A DNA stretch of 8,308 nt from Victivallales bacterium (GCA_016285335.1 JAEEQO010000138.1:1-8308), one strand, 5' to 3'; counted from the stretch's first letter, positions 1-8,051 are shown. The notes: a model not told the origin generated them from the letters alone. Translations and numbers: made by a program.

Positions 1-259
1 TCCTCCAGAACAGCCGCGTGCCGCTCGGATTGCTGTCCACCACGGTATAGAACTGGGCGAACAGACAATGCATGACCGTGTCGCAGAACGAACTGTTGCC
101 GCCGCCGAGCTCGATGATCCTGCCATGGCGCTCCGGGAATCCGCCCGCCTCGAGGACCATCTTTGCAATCCGGTGCCCCGTGATGCGCCGCGTAACATGC
201 GCCGCGATGAACGGTTTTTCGTAGTAGCGGGTCCAGTCTGTGGCGGGCGTGTCCGGCAT
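1..259 (-). CDS. Class I SAM-dependent methyltransferase, partial (N-terminal 86 residues)
   Basis: The frame opens with ATG at 259 and runs off the left edge, so only the N-terminus is visible. Residues 47-54 form the glycine-rich motif I of Rossmann-fold methyltransferases (RIIELGGG), and an acidic residue ends the second strand (D75 in YTVVDSN), as expected for binding S-adenosylmethionine and its ribose. The lead-in WTRYYEKP and a helix rich in Arg/His precede the fold. The substrate cannot be read from this fragment. The gene lies 30 bases after the tgt stop on the same strand, with no terminator in the gap, so it is probably the third gene of the DJ-1/tgt operon. There is only a weak purine patch before the ATG. 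Methyltransferase fold: fairly sure. Exact family: unknown. Confidence 0.8.
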   Translation of the reverse strand, partial: MPDTPATDWTRYYEKPFIAAHVTRRITGHRIAKMVLEAGGFPERHGRIIELGGGNSSFCDTVMHCLFAQFYTVVDSNPSGTRLFWR

Positions 260-289
260 GGCGTTTCCGTGATGTGGCTGGTGCTGTCG

Positions 290-1944
<1,655 letters not shown>

Positions 1945-1950
1945 GGAAAG

Positions 1951-1956
1951 ACCTCC
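1951..1956 (-). promoter_or_regulatory. Shine-Dalgarno site that fixes the DJ-1 gene start
   Basis: On the minus strand GGAGGT lies six bases before the ATG at 1944. The in-frame upstream ATG at 1992 has no such site, so the shorter protein is preferred. Confidence 0.85.
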
Positions 1957-2003
1957 CGTGTGTTGCTGGTCGTGAATCTGTTTCTGTTTCATGTAGCACG
2001 TTT

Positions 2004-2032
2004 AATATAGCACGGGGGCGGGCGGAATACAA
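2004..2032 (-). promoter_or_regulatory. Candidate sigma70-type promoter for the DJ-1/tgt operon
   Basis: Read on the minus strand: TTGTAT (2032-2027), a 17-base spacer, then TATATT (2009-2004). The -10 matches the consensus at five of six positions; the -35 keeps only TTG. The transcript would start near 1997, giving a leader of about 50 bases that ends in the GGAGGT site. The boxes stand out as A/T-rich against a spacer of almost pure G/C. Placement and spacing fit well; not experimentally shown. Confidence 0.6.
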
Positions 2033-2053
2033 TGTATTTTTCCGTTTTTGCGC

Positions 2054-2082
2054 TTGCATAATTGCCTGAAAGCGGGTAAATT
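2054..2082 (+). promoter_or_regulatory. Candidate sigma70-type promoter for the xerC operon
   Basis: TTGCAT (2054-2059), a 17-base spacer, then TAAATT (2077-2082). The match is moderate: TTG of the -35 and four of six in the -10. It would start transcription near 2089, just upstream of the 2117 ATG, and lies back to back with the leftward promoter, the two -35 boxes being 21 bases apart. If correct, it rules out a TTG start at 2048. Confidence 0.4.
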
Positions 2083-2116
2083 ATTTTCCGAATTCAACCG
2101 GGAGACCGAACGAACT

Positions 2117-3079
2117 ATGACCGAAACGATTTGCGATGACGGACTCCGGGGCTTCCTGTCGTACCTGTCGGCAGAGAGGAACGCCTCCGCTCACACGTGC
2201 TCGTCCTACGCGCTGGACATCCGCCAGTGCGCTCAGATCTGCCTGAAGGCCGACCCGTTCACGGAGACGACCGACTGGGCGGGCATGAGCGTGTACGACG
2301 CGCGCGACTTCGTGGCGGCCCTGAACAACGACGAGCTGTCGCGGACCTCCATCATGCGGAAACTTTCCGCCATGCGGTCGTTCTTCCGCTACCTCATCCG
2401 CGAGAACCGCGCGACCTCGAACCCGTTCATCGGCCAGGCGTCGCCGCGCCGCCCGAAACTCCTGCCGAAATACATGACCGTTGACGAGGTCGGACGCCTG
2501 CTCGCCGCGCCCGCGGCGGTCTGGGCCGACCATGCGGAGTTCGGGATCGCGAAGACGCCCGAGGCCGCTGCGTTCGCCGCCGCGCGGGACAGCGCGATCC
2601 TGGAGGTCATCTATTCCGGCGGGCTCCGCATCAGCGAGGCGCTCGGGCTGAACTTCGGCGACGTCGACACGTTTTCCGGCGTGATGAAGATTCGCGGCAA
2701 AGGCAAGAAGGAACGCCTCTGCGCCCTCGGAAATCCCGCCCAGCGCGCGCTCCGCGCCTACCTCAAATACCGCCGCACGCTGTCGTCCGATCAGTCGCCG
2801 CGCGCCGCCATCTTCTTGAACCAGCTCGGCGGACGCCTCACCGCGCGGTCGTTCCAGCGGTTCTTCAAGCTCTACCTGTCGCAGGCCGGGTTGCCGCCCG
2901 ACCTGACCCCGCACAAGCTCCGCCATTCGTTCGCCACGCATCTGCTGGACGCGGGCGCGGATTTGAGGAGCGTTCAGGCGCTGCTCGGCCACGAAAACCT
3001 CAGCACCACGCAGATCTACACGCACATCAGCACGGAACACATGAAGAGGATCTATGAAAAAGCCCATCCGCACGCATAA
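2117..3079 (+). CDS. xerC: Tyrosine recombinase, XerC-like
   Basis: Site-specific recombinase; the Xer pair resolves chromosome dimers at dif. The 320 residues divide into an N-terminal SAM-like core-binding domain (about 8-105, with the LSAMRSFFRYL helix at 83-93) and a C-terminal catalytic domain (about 118-310). All six catalytic residues are present: R171 (GGLRISE), K195 (RGKGKKER), H266 and R269 (PHKLRHSF), H292 (LLGHENLSTT) and the nucleophile Y301 (IYTHIS). RLTARSFQRFFK and the C-terminal IYEKAHPHA resemble XerC more than XerD, but the assignment between them rests on these short stretches. A segment around 137-155 (Ala-rich, before RDSAILEVIYSGG) makes it somewhat longer than the usual 300. 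I chose the ATG at 2117, with GGGAG 12 bases upstream (a rather long gap), because the TTG at 2048 lies upstream of the predicted -10. Its 3' end overlaps the next gene by 26 bases. Confidence 0.92.
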   Translation: MTETICDDGLRGFLSYLSAERNASAHTCSSYALDIRQCAQICLKADPFTETTDWAGMSVYDARDFVAALNNDELSRTSIMRKLSAMRSFFRYLIRENRATSNPFIGQASPRRPKLLPKYMTVDEVGRLLAAPAAVWADHAEFGIAKTPEAAAFAAARDSAILEVIYSGGLRISEALGLNFGDVDTFSGVMKIRGKGKKERLCALGNPAQRALRAYLKYRRTLSSDQSPRAAIFLNQLGGRLTARSFQRFFKLYLSQAGLPPDLTPHKLRHSFATHLLDAGADLRSVQALLGHENLSTTQIYTHISTEHMKRIYEKAHPHA

Positions 3080-5132
3080 ATCCGGTGTTCCCGCCAGAAC
3101 GTCTCCTTCCGCATCCGCAGCGTCGTCCGGCTCGCGGAAGAACAACTTCGACCTGGACAAGCTTCTGATTTCGCTGGACAGGCGCGAGCCCATTGTCCTG
3201 TGGCGCGTAGCTGAGCTTTTCGCCTGCCTGCTGACCGTGTTCCTGCCGATCAAGTTCGCGTCGTTCGTGAGCGCGCCCGAGGGCGGGGCGCTGTACTGGA
3301 CCGATCCGGTCTCGCTGGTGGTCATTTCGTGGCCGCTGCCCGTCTTCATGATGGCGGCATCCATCCTGCTCGCCGTGACCGTCTGCGCCGCGTTGTTCCG
3401 AAATCCGTATCTGGATATTGACGGAGAGAGAAAAGAGGACGATCTGTTCTCCCTGCCGTGGGAGCTGTCGCTGCGGTCCTCGCTCGTCAAATACGGCGTG
3501 CTGTGGTGTGTCCTGGGCGGAGTGAGCCTCCTCGGTCTCGTGAATGCCTCGTGCATGGGGTATCCGCCGCAAATGATCGCGCACACGCTGTCGCTGGCGT
3601 GCTACGCGCTGTCACTGGCGATCCTGCTGTCCGGCCGCCGGGGGTTCGCGAAACCGCTGACCGGAGCGCTGGTCCTGGGCGGCACGCTGTCGCTCTGTTC
3701 CGGTCTGTACCAGTACTGGCGCGGATTCGACGCCCTGCGTGAACATATTCAGGCGCAGTCGGCCGCCGCCGGACGCGACATCGTGAACGAAAACATGGCG
3801 ATCCGTATCGGGGAAGCCCGCGTTCAGGCGGATTTCAATTCCTGCAACGTCTACGGCGCGTACCTCGCCGCGCTTCTGCCGTTCCTCTCGGTCCTGTTCT
3901 GGCGGTTCGGCAACGAACGCGTCTCGCCGCCGAAGCTCTCCCGGCGTCTGTTCGGCGGCCTGGCGTTCGCGGTCACGCTCTTCCTGCTCGTGAAAACGGA
4001 CAGCCGCGGCGCGGTGTTTTCCCTGCTCGCGGCGGGCGCGGCCGTCTTCTTCCTTTCCCGTCTTCCGCGCAAATGGAAGATCGCCGGAGCCGGGCTTCTG
4101 CTCCTCGGCGTCGCCGGCCTCGTCGTGATGGTCGTATCCGGACGCGGCGCGCTGTCGATGTTCGTGCGCTTCGATTACGTTCAGTCGGCCGCGCGGATGA
4201 TGTTCAAACACCCCCTGACCGGCACCGGCTGGGGCGATTTCCTGCACGATCACGCGATCTTCCGTCTGTGGCGGGACAAGGAGGCGGCGCATTCGCCTCA
4301 CAACATGGTGATGCTGTTCGGCTCGCAGTGCGGCGTCGCGGGCTTCGTTGCGGCGCTTGCCGTACTGGCGTACCCGGCCGTCGAGGCGTGCCGCCAGATT
4401 CGCCGGACGGACTGGCGCAGCCTGAAGGACGTTTTCGCACTAGTTCCGGCATTTTCCTGCCTGGTCCTGTCCGTCGGGACGCTGCTCGACATCGGGTTCG
4501 AGACGACCGCCTATTCCGGCGTCCTGATCGCGTTTTCCCTGCTCGTGCTCATGCGCGACATGCCGCCGAGCCTCCGCCCGTGGATGCAGCCCGGATGGCG
4601 TAAACGCCCCGACGACGTGAAGGCGCTGGAGCCGCCGTCTCTGCTGACGCTCGCGCTTCCCGCGCTTTTCTTCATGTTTGTTTCGTTCGCGGCGGCCGCG
4701 GAATGTTTCCAGGCGGAGAAGGCCTACTCCGCGCTCATCAGCGAGCTCAACCCCGAATACTCGTTCGAACACCAGGACGATCCGGGCTACGTGCCGTCGC
4801 TGGACCGGGTACAGACCTTGCTCAAAGAAGCCATCAAAACATCAAAAATGCAGTCGCCGTTCCCGTGGAACGCCGCCGCGGACTACATGTTCGCGACCGG
4901 AGAATCGAAGAAGGCCATGACCTGCATCGACCAGGTCATCGAGCTGGACCCGCTTCAGTCCGCCCACTATGTCAAACGCGCCCGCATGAACTACTGGCTT
5001 GCGGGCATGAACGTGACAGACGCCGTGAAAAAGGATCTCGCCACTGCGCGGAGTCTCGCCCCGAAAAACCCCGAACTTAACCGGCCCGACGCGGACATCT
5101 GCCGCGAGGCCTTTACCCCGAAGGAACCTTGA
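3054..5132 (+). CDS. O-antigen ligase/polymerase-family (WaaL/Wzy-type) membrane protein with TPR-like tail
   Basis: Multi-pass inner-membrane protein of the O-antigen ligase superfamily, which joins or extends lipid-linked glycans in the periplasm. A basic, Ser/Ala-rich N-terminus (1-30) is followed by about twelve or thirteen hydrophobic segments between residues 50 and 550. Family marks: FNSCNVYGAYLAALLPF at 261-277; Arg318 in TDSRGA; KHPLTGTGWGDF at 385-396; and the AHSPHN motif at 412-417, which holds the histidine expected to be catalytic by analogy with WaaL. After the last segment (about 528-550) a soluble tail of about 140 residues contains at least one TPR-like helix pair (607-635, with A.DYMFATGESKKAM..IDQVIELDP). 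The tail should be periplasmic. The ATG lies within the end of xerC, preceded by AAGAGGA. Whether it acts as ligase, polymerase or protein glycosyltransferase cannot be told; no glycan-synthesis gene is next to it. Confidence 0.85.
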   Translation: MKKPIRTHKSGVPARTSPSASAASSGSRKNNFDLDKLLISLDRREPIVLWRVAELFACLLTVFLPIKFASFVSAPEGGALYWTDPVSLVVISWPLPVFMMAASILLAVTVCAALFRNPYLDIDGERKEDDLFSLPWELSLRSSLVKYGVLWCVLGGVSLLGLVNASCMGYPPQMIAHTLSLACYALSLAILLSGRRGFAKPLTGALVLGGTLSLCSGLYQYWRGFDALREHIQAQSAAAGRDIVNENMAIRIGEARVQADFNSCNVYGAYLAALLPFLSVLFWRFGNERVSPPKLSRRLFGGLAFAVTLFLLVKTDSRGAVFSLLAAGAAVFFLSRLPRKWKIAGAGLLLLGVAGLVVMVVSGRGALSMFVRFDYVQSAARMMFKHPLTGTGWGDFLHDHAIFRLWRDKEAAHSPHNMVMLFGSQCGVAGFVAALAVLAYPAVEACRQIRRTDWRSLKDVFALVPAFSCLVLSVGTLLDIGFETTAYSGVLIAFSLLVLMRDMPPSLRPWMQPGWRKRPDDVKALEPPSLLTLALPALFFMFVSFAAAAECFQAEKAYSALISELNPEYSFEHQDDPGYVPSLDRVQTLLKEAIKTSKMQSPFPWNAAADYMFATGESKKAMTCIDQVIELDPLQSAHYVKRARMNYWLAGMNVTDAVKKDLATARSLAPKNPELNRPDADICREAFTPKEP

Positions 5133-5134
5133 CC

Positions 5135-5395
5135 ATGAAAAGCGCCTGGGAACTCGCACTCGAACGCAGCGGCGGAGCCCTGCAGGAACTCTCCCCCGAA
5201 AAGAAAGAGAAGATCGCCGAGCTGGAACGCGCCGCGCAGGCGAAGATCGCCGCAGCAAAGATCACCGCCGAGCACAAGCTCGCCTCCATGACCGACCCGG
5301 ACGAGATCGACCGGCTCAAAGAAGGGCTCGTGAACGAGATACGCTCCATCGAGGAATCGCTCGCCCGCAAAAAAGAGGCCGTGCGCGCCGAATGA
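5135..5395 (+). CDS. Small charged coiled-coil protein, function unknown
   Basis: An 86-residue protein with no signal peptide, membrane segment or cysteine. It opens with SAWELALERSGG, then a break at LSPEKKEK, and from about residue 22 is almost wholly Glu/Lys/Ala-rich helix (22-52 and 56-84, separated by MTDPDE), which predicts one or two coiled coils. I do not recognise the family. AAGGAA lies eight bases upstream of the ATG at 5135; the TTG at 5129 overlapping the previous stop is less likely as start. It begins two bases after the O-antigen-type gene and its stop overlaps the next start as ATGA, so it is a real, tightly coupled operon member. A cytoplasmic adaptor role for one of its neighbours is possible but is only inference. 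Confidence 0.8.
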   Translation: MKSAWELALERSGGALQELSPEKKEKIAELERAAQAKIAAAKITAEHKLASMTDPDEIDRLKEGLVNEIRSIEESLARKKEAVRAE

Positions 5396-6537
5396 AACTC
5401 TACTTTGACAACGCCGCCGCGGTCCCCGTCCGGCCCGTCACGATGGCGCGCCTCGCCGCCCTCACGCAGGATTTCTCCGCCAATCAGGAGGCGTCCGGCG
5501 CGGCGGCCGAGACTGTGCGTGCGGCTCTTTCGACCGCGGAACACCGCCTGGTGAATGCCGTCTGCGGCTCGAAGGCGCAGGGACACTCCGTGCTGTGGAC
5601 GGGAACCGGCACCGACGCCGTCCGCGCCGCCGTCACGGCGTTTCTGTTGACCCCGGAAAAGCACGGCGGCGTGCTTTTCACCGACGGCGAACATGCGAGC
5701 ATCCCGCCCGCGCTCGACATGCTTCCGGCGTCCTGTCCGCGCAACCGCGTGAAGCTCCTGCACGACGGCCGGATCGATCTCACCGATCTTTCCCAGAAGC
5801 TCAGCGAACGCACGCGTCTCGTCGTGTTCCACTGGATCCAGAGCGAGACCGGCGTGATGCAGGACCTCGCGGCCGTACACGCCATGGTGAAGTCCATCGC
5901 ACCTCAGGCGAGCCTTCTGATCGACGGCATCCAGGGCGCGGGCAAGCTCCCGTTCGATTTCGAGGCGGTCCAGCCGGAATTCTTCCTCGTTTCCGGCCAG
6001 AAATTCGGCCTGCCGTCCGGCGCGGCTGTGGTTTACAGCGACGAGTTCCGCCCCGCCATGAAGAAACTCCGCACGGAACGCCACGCCATCGGGCGCGTGC
6101 CGCCGCCGTTCTGTTTGCTGCTGGCGGAAACGCTCGGCGGACGCATGGCGACGATGAGCGGCGACCTGGACTACATCCGCGAGCTTCGGGAACGCTTCCT
6201 GTCCGAGCTGAAAGAGGCACTGCCCGACGGCTCCTGGCGCGAGACGGTCCCGGCGGAAACCGCCTCGCCGTATATTGTGCATCTGCTGTTCTCCGGCGGA
6301 GCTCAGACCTATCAGGGCGCGATCCTCACGCGCATCATGGCAAAGTTCGGGGCGTCGATCGCGTCCGGCAGCGCGTGCGACGCGGAGACCGGGACTCCTT
6401 CACGCGTACTGACCGCGATGGGATTGAGCCGCGACGAGGCATATTCGGCGGTCCGGGTTTCGTTCTTCGACCAGAACACGCCGGACGAGGCGGCGGAACT
6501 TGCGCGTCTGCTCGCGCGGGCCGTCCGCGAATACTAA
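5392..6537 (+). CDS. Class V aminotransferase fold, divergent cysteine desulfurase-like (IscS/NifS family)
   Basis: PLP-dependent enzyme of the IscS/NifS branch, 381 residues against 404 in E. coli IscS. Typical members take sulfur from cysteine as a persulfide for Fe-S clusters and thiolated tRNA. Matching motifs: YFDNAAAVPV at 4-13; the phosphate-binding TGTGT at 70-74; His101 in DGEHASI, which stacks on PLP; Asp178 and Gln181 in LIDGIQGAGKLP; the PLP lysine K204 in SGQK; and the persulfide cysteine C329 in SGSACD. Departures from IscS: SGHK has become SGQK, the Asn of NNEIG is Ser151, and the RSGT segment is replaced by a shorter HAIGRVPPP stretch (231-239). It is therefore probably an active PLP enzyme with altered substrate handling. 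No IscU, IscR or other Fe-S gene is adjacent. Starts inside the preceding stop (ATGA); last gene of the rightward operon. Confidence 0.88.
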   Translation: MKLYFDNAAAVPVRPVTMARLAALTQDFSANQEASGAAAETVRAALSTAEHRLVNAVCGSKAQGHSVLWTGTGTDAVRAAVTAFLLTPEKHGGVLFTDGEHASIPPALDMLPASCPRNRVKLLHDGRIDLTDLSQKLSERTRLVVFHWIQSETGVMQDLAAVHAMVKSIAPQASLLIDGIQGAGKLPFDFEAVQPEFFLVSGQKFGLPSGAAVVYSDEFRPAMKKLRTERHAIGRVPPPFCLLLAETLGGRMATMSGDLDYIRELRERFLSELKEALPDGSWRETVPAETASPYIVHLLFSGGAQTYQGAILTRIMAKFGASIASGSACDAETGTPSRVLTAMGLSRDEAYSAVRVSFFDQNTPDEAAELARLLARAVREY

Positions 6538-6546
6538 ATCCTGAGC

Positions 6547-7839
6547 TCAGTTGAACGCTTTTGCCGCTGCGATCAGCGACGGCAGGATCTTCGGTAGGTC
6601 GCCCGCGCCGATGATGGCCGCGACATCGCCCGGTTTGAGCTCGGCCCCGACCTGCGTACCTATCTCGTCCCAGGAACCCGCGAGCGCGGTCCCTCCGACC
6701 GCTTTTGCGAGATCGTCCGAGGTGTATTTCCCGCTTCCCGTCCAGGCGGTGAAGACCGGCGTGACGAACACGCGGTCCGCCTTTTTCAGCTCGACCGTGA
6801 ACTCGTCGAAATAGCGTTCGAGCCGCGCATAGCGGTGCGGCTGGAAGATGACGACGAGGCGGCGTCCCGGGTAAAGCTCCCGGAGGGCGCGGATGCTTTC
6901 GCGAAGTTCGGTCGGATGATGCGCGTAGTCCTCGATGACTGTAGCCGCGCCGTGATATCGGACGGAAAGACGGCGTTCGACGCCGGGGAAGCTCCGAAGC
7001 TTCATTTCCGCCTCGGCTGCATCGAATCCGAGCAGTTCCGCGGCCTTGACCGCGATCATGCCGTCCAGCCGCTGGAAATGCCCGAATCCGGGCAGGAAAT
7101 CTTCGGACAGATCGGCGAGATCGAGCCGGACCGCCTGCGGATGGTTTTTGAACAGGCGGTCGGTCTCCTCGGAAGCGCAGTACAAAAGCGTTTCCGACTG
7201 CTCCGCGAACGATTTGAAATAGTGTTCCAGCGCCTCGAATCCGCCGAGGCTCCACGCGTGATCGTCCTCCACGTTCGTCACGATCCCGAGGTGCGGATGC
7301 AGCAGTGCGTGCGTGCCGTCGCTTTCATCCGCCTCGGTGACAAACAAGTCTCCATCACCCGCCGCGCCCGCGCTTTCCCAGCCCGTGACCGAGCCGCCGA
7401 TCATGTATCCGGGATTCGCGCCGAGCTCGCGAAGCAGCCACGCCAGCATCGCGCTCACGCTCGTTTTGCCGTGCGAACCGCTGACCGCGACTGATCGCGA
7501 ATACGAATCCGCCACGACCGCAAGCGCTTCGCCGCGCCGCAATACGGGCAATCCGCGGCGCATGGCCTCCGCGACTTCGGGATTGTCCGGGCCCGCCGCC
7601 GAGGTGCGCACGACCAGAAGCCCGTCGTTTTCCGGCGGCAGGTTTTCGATTCTGTGTCCGGCGGGCGCAATCTGCGCGCCATGCTTGCGGAGCGTCGCCG
7701 CGGCGGCGTTGTCGAGCAGGTCGGAACCGGTGACGCGGAAGCCTTTTTCGAGCAGGATGCGGGCGAGTGGGGCGCATCCGGCGCCACAGCAGCCGATGAC
7801 ATGGACGGAATGAAAGGAAGAAAGCGGAGGAAGCTTCAT
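6547..7839 (-). CDS. murC: UDP-N-acetylmuramate--L-alanine ligase
   Basis: Cytoplasmic ATP-dependent ligase adding L-Ala to UDP-MurNAc, the first step of the peptidoglycan stem peptide. Its 430 residues match the short form (B. subtilis 432) rather than E. coli (491). N-terminal UDP-binding domain: HVIGCCGAGCAPLA (13-26) and VTGSD. Central ATPase domain: P-loop SGSHGKTS (120-127), EADESDGT (169-176), TNVEDDH (188-194). C-terminal domain: EDYAHHPTELRES (303-315), FQPHRYARL (332-340) and GAGDLPK (411-417). FQPHRY and GAGD favour MurC over the related Mpl. The usual HNxxNA motif reads FQRLDG (255-260), and the segment before it is short. The ATG at 7839 is firm at its 5' side because an in-frame TGA lies nine bases upstream; no Shine-Dalgarno is visible. 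It stands apart from a mur/fts cluster. It converges with the aminotransferase gene, leaving nine bases between stops. Confidence 0.94.
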   Translation of the reverse strand: MKLPPLSSFHSVHVIGCCGAGCAPLARILLEKGFRVTGSDLLDNAAAATLRKHGAQIAPAGHRIENLPPENDGLLVVRTSAAGPDNPEVAEAMRRGLPVLRRGEALAVVADSYSRSVAVSGSHGKTSVSAMLAWLLRELGANPGYMIGGSVTGWESAGAAGDGDLFVTEADESDGTHALLHPHLGIVTNVEDDHAWSLGGFEALEHYFKSFAEQSETLLYCASEETDRLFKNHPQAVRLDLADLSEDFLPGFGHFQRLDGMIAVKAAELLGFDAAEAEMKLRSFPGVERRLSVRYHGAATVIEDYAHHPTELRESIRALRELYPGRRLVVIFQPHRYARLERYFDEFTVELKKADRVFVTPVFTAWTGSGKYTSDDLAKAVGGTALAGSWDEIGTQVGAELKPGDVAAIIGAGDLPKILPSLIAAAKAFN

Positions 7840-7862
7840 AAGTACAGGTCACAGAAACAGTT

Positions 7863-7886
7863 GAAAGAAAGAAAGAAAGAAAGAAA
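7863..7886. repeat. Tandem tetranucleotide repeat, (GAAA)6
   Basis: Six perfect GAAA units in a row on the plus strand (TTTC on the murC strand), ending 23 bases upstream of the murC ATG. It is the only tandem short repeat of this length I found in the window. It lies outside coding sequence, so a change in copy number would alter leader spacing, not reading frame. Confidence 0.95.
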
Positions 7887-7940
7887 TCTCTAAAAAAGTA
7901 CAGCAGAAAATTGAAAAATCAAGCAGAAGGAACGAGATGG

Positions 7941-7986
7941 AAGGAAAAAAAGCAAAAAAGAACGGCTCAGGAGCGCTTTTTTCCTT
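7941..7986. terminator. Inverted repeat with A and T tracts, possible two-way terminator or murC attenuator
   Basis: The left arm 7941-7953 (AAGG, seven A, GC) pairs with the right arm 7975-7986 (GC, six T, CCTT) over 12 base pairs with one bulged A. An inner GCT/AGC hairpin with loop CAGG sits at 7965-7974. An alternative fold pairs AAAAAAG 7954-7960 with CTTTTTT 7976-7982. Both strands therefore carry a small stem followed by a T run. The G/C part of the stem is short, so termination strength is doubtful. It lies between two divergent genes, where no rightward transcript is expected from the left. Confidence 0.45.
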
Positions 7987-7994
7987 AATTCCAC

Positions 7995-8023
7995 TTGATA
8001 AACGCCCGTTCAGGTAGTATATT
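7995..8023 (+). promoter_or_regulatory. Sigma70-type promoter for the aldolase-family gene
   Basis: TTGATA (7995-8000), a 17-base spacer, then TATATT (8018-8023). Spacing is optimal and the -10 matches consensus at five of six; this is the best promoter in the window. Predicted start is near 8030, leaving a leader of about 70 bases before the ATG at 8101. Confidence 0.7.
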
Positions 8024-8051
8024 AATGGTTTACAGTCTTTTAGCCGCGAAT

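Larger units (their letters stand above)
7840..8000. other. A/T-rich, strand-asymmetric intergenic segment between murC and the aldolase gene
   Basis: A sharp compositional change from the GC-rich genes on either side. In 7863-7965 I count 17 pyrimidines in 103 bases on the plus strand, so the murC-side (minus) strand is a polypyrimidine tract. The segment holds the GAAA repeat and the large inverted repeat listed separately. Stops are frequent and I see no gene in it. The murC leader must lie here, but no convincing minus-strand -10/-35 pair is evident; TATACT at 8021-8016 on the minus strand is the best -10 and lacks a matching -35. Confidence 0.7.

Noticed and set aside
1945..1992. N-terminal extension of the DJ-1 protein from an ATG at 1992
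   Set aside because: No SD precedes it and the added 16 residues are outside the fold. The ATGAAACAG repeated at 1992 and 1944 is a curiosity, but the GGAGGT before 1944 decides the start.
1990..2090. Possible dif recombination site next to xerC
   Set aside because: I looked for two inverted Xer-binding arms around a 6-base centre here and near 8015-8035. The A/T-rich sequences are better explained as promoter boxes and do not match the dif arms.
2081..3586. 501-codon open frame on the minus strand
   Set aside because: Antisense to xerC and the start of the O-antigen-type gene, whose catalytic motifs are intact. The translation has the low-complexity look of a shadow frame and no domain.
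5113..6282. 389-codon open frame on the minus strand
   Set aside because: Antisense to the coiled-coil and NifS-like genes; no motif, no ribosome binding site noted, and a His/Arg/Ala-rich shadow composition.
6541..6550. Perfect 10-base palindrome CTGAGCTCAG at the convergent stop codons
   Set aside because: It has no loop and no adjacent T run on either strand, and one such palindrome is likely by chance, so I do not call it a terminator or binding site.
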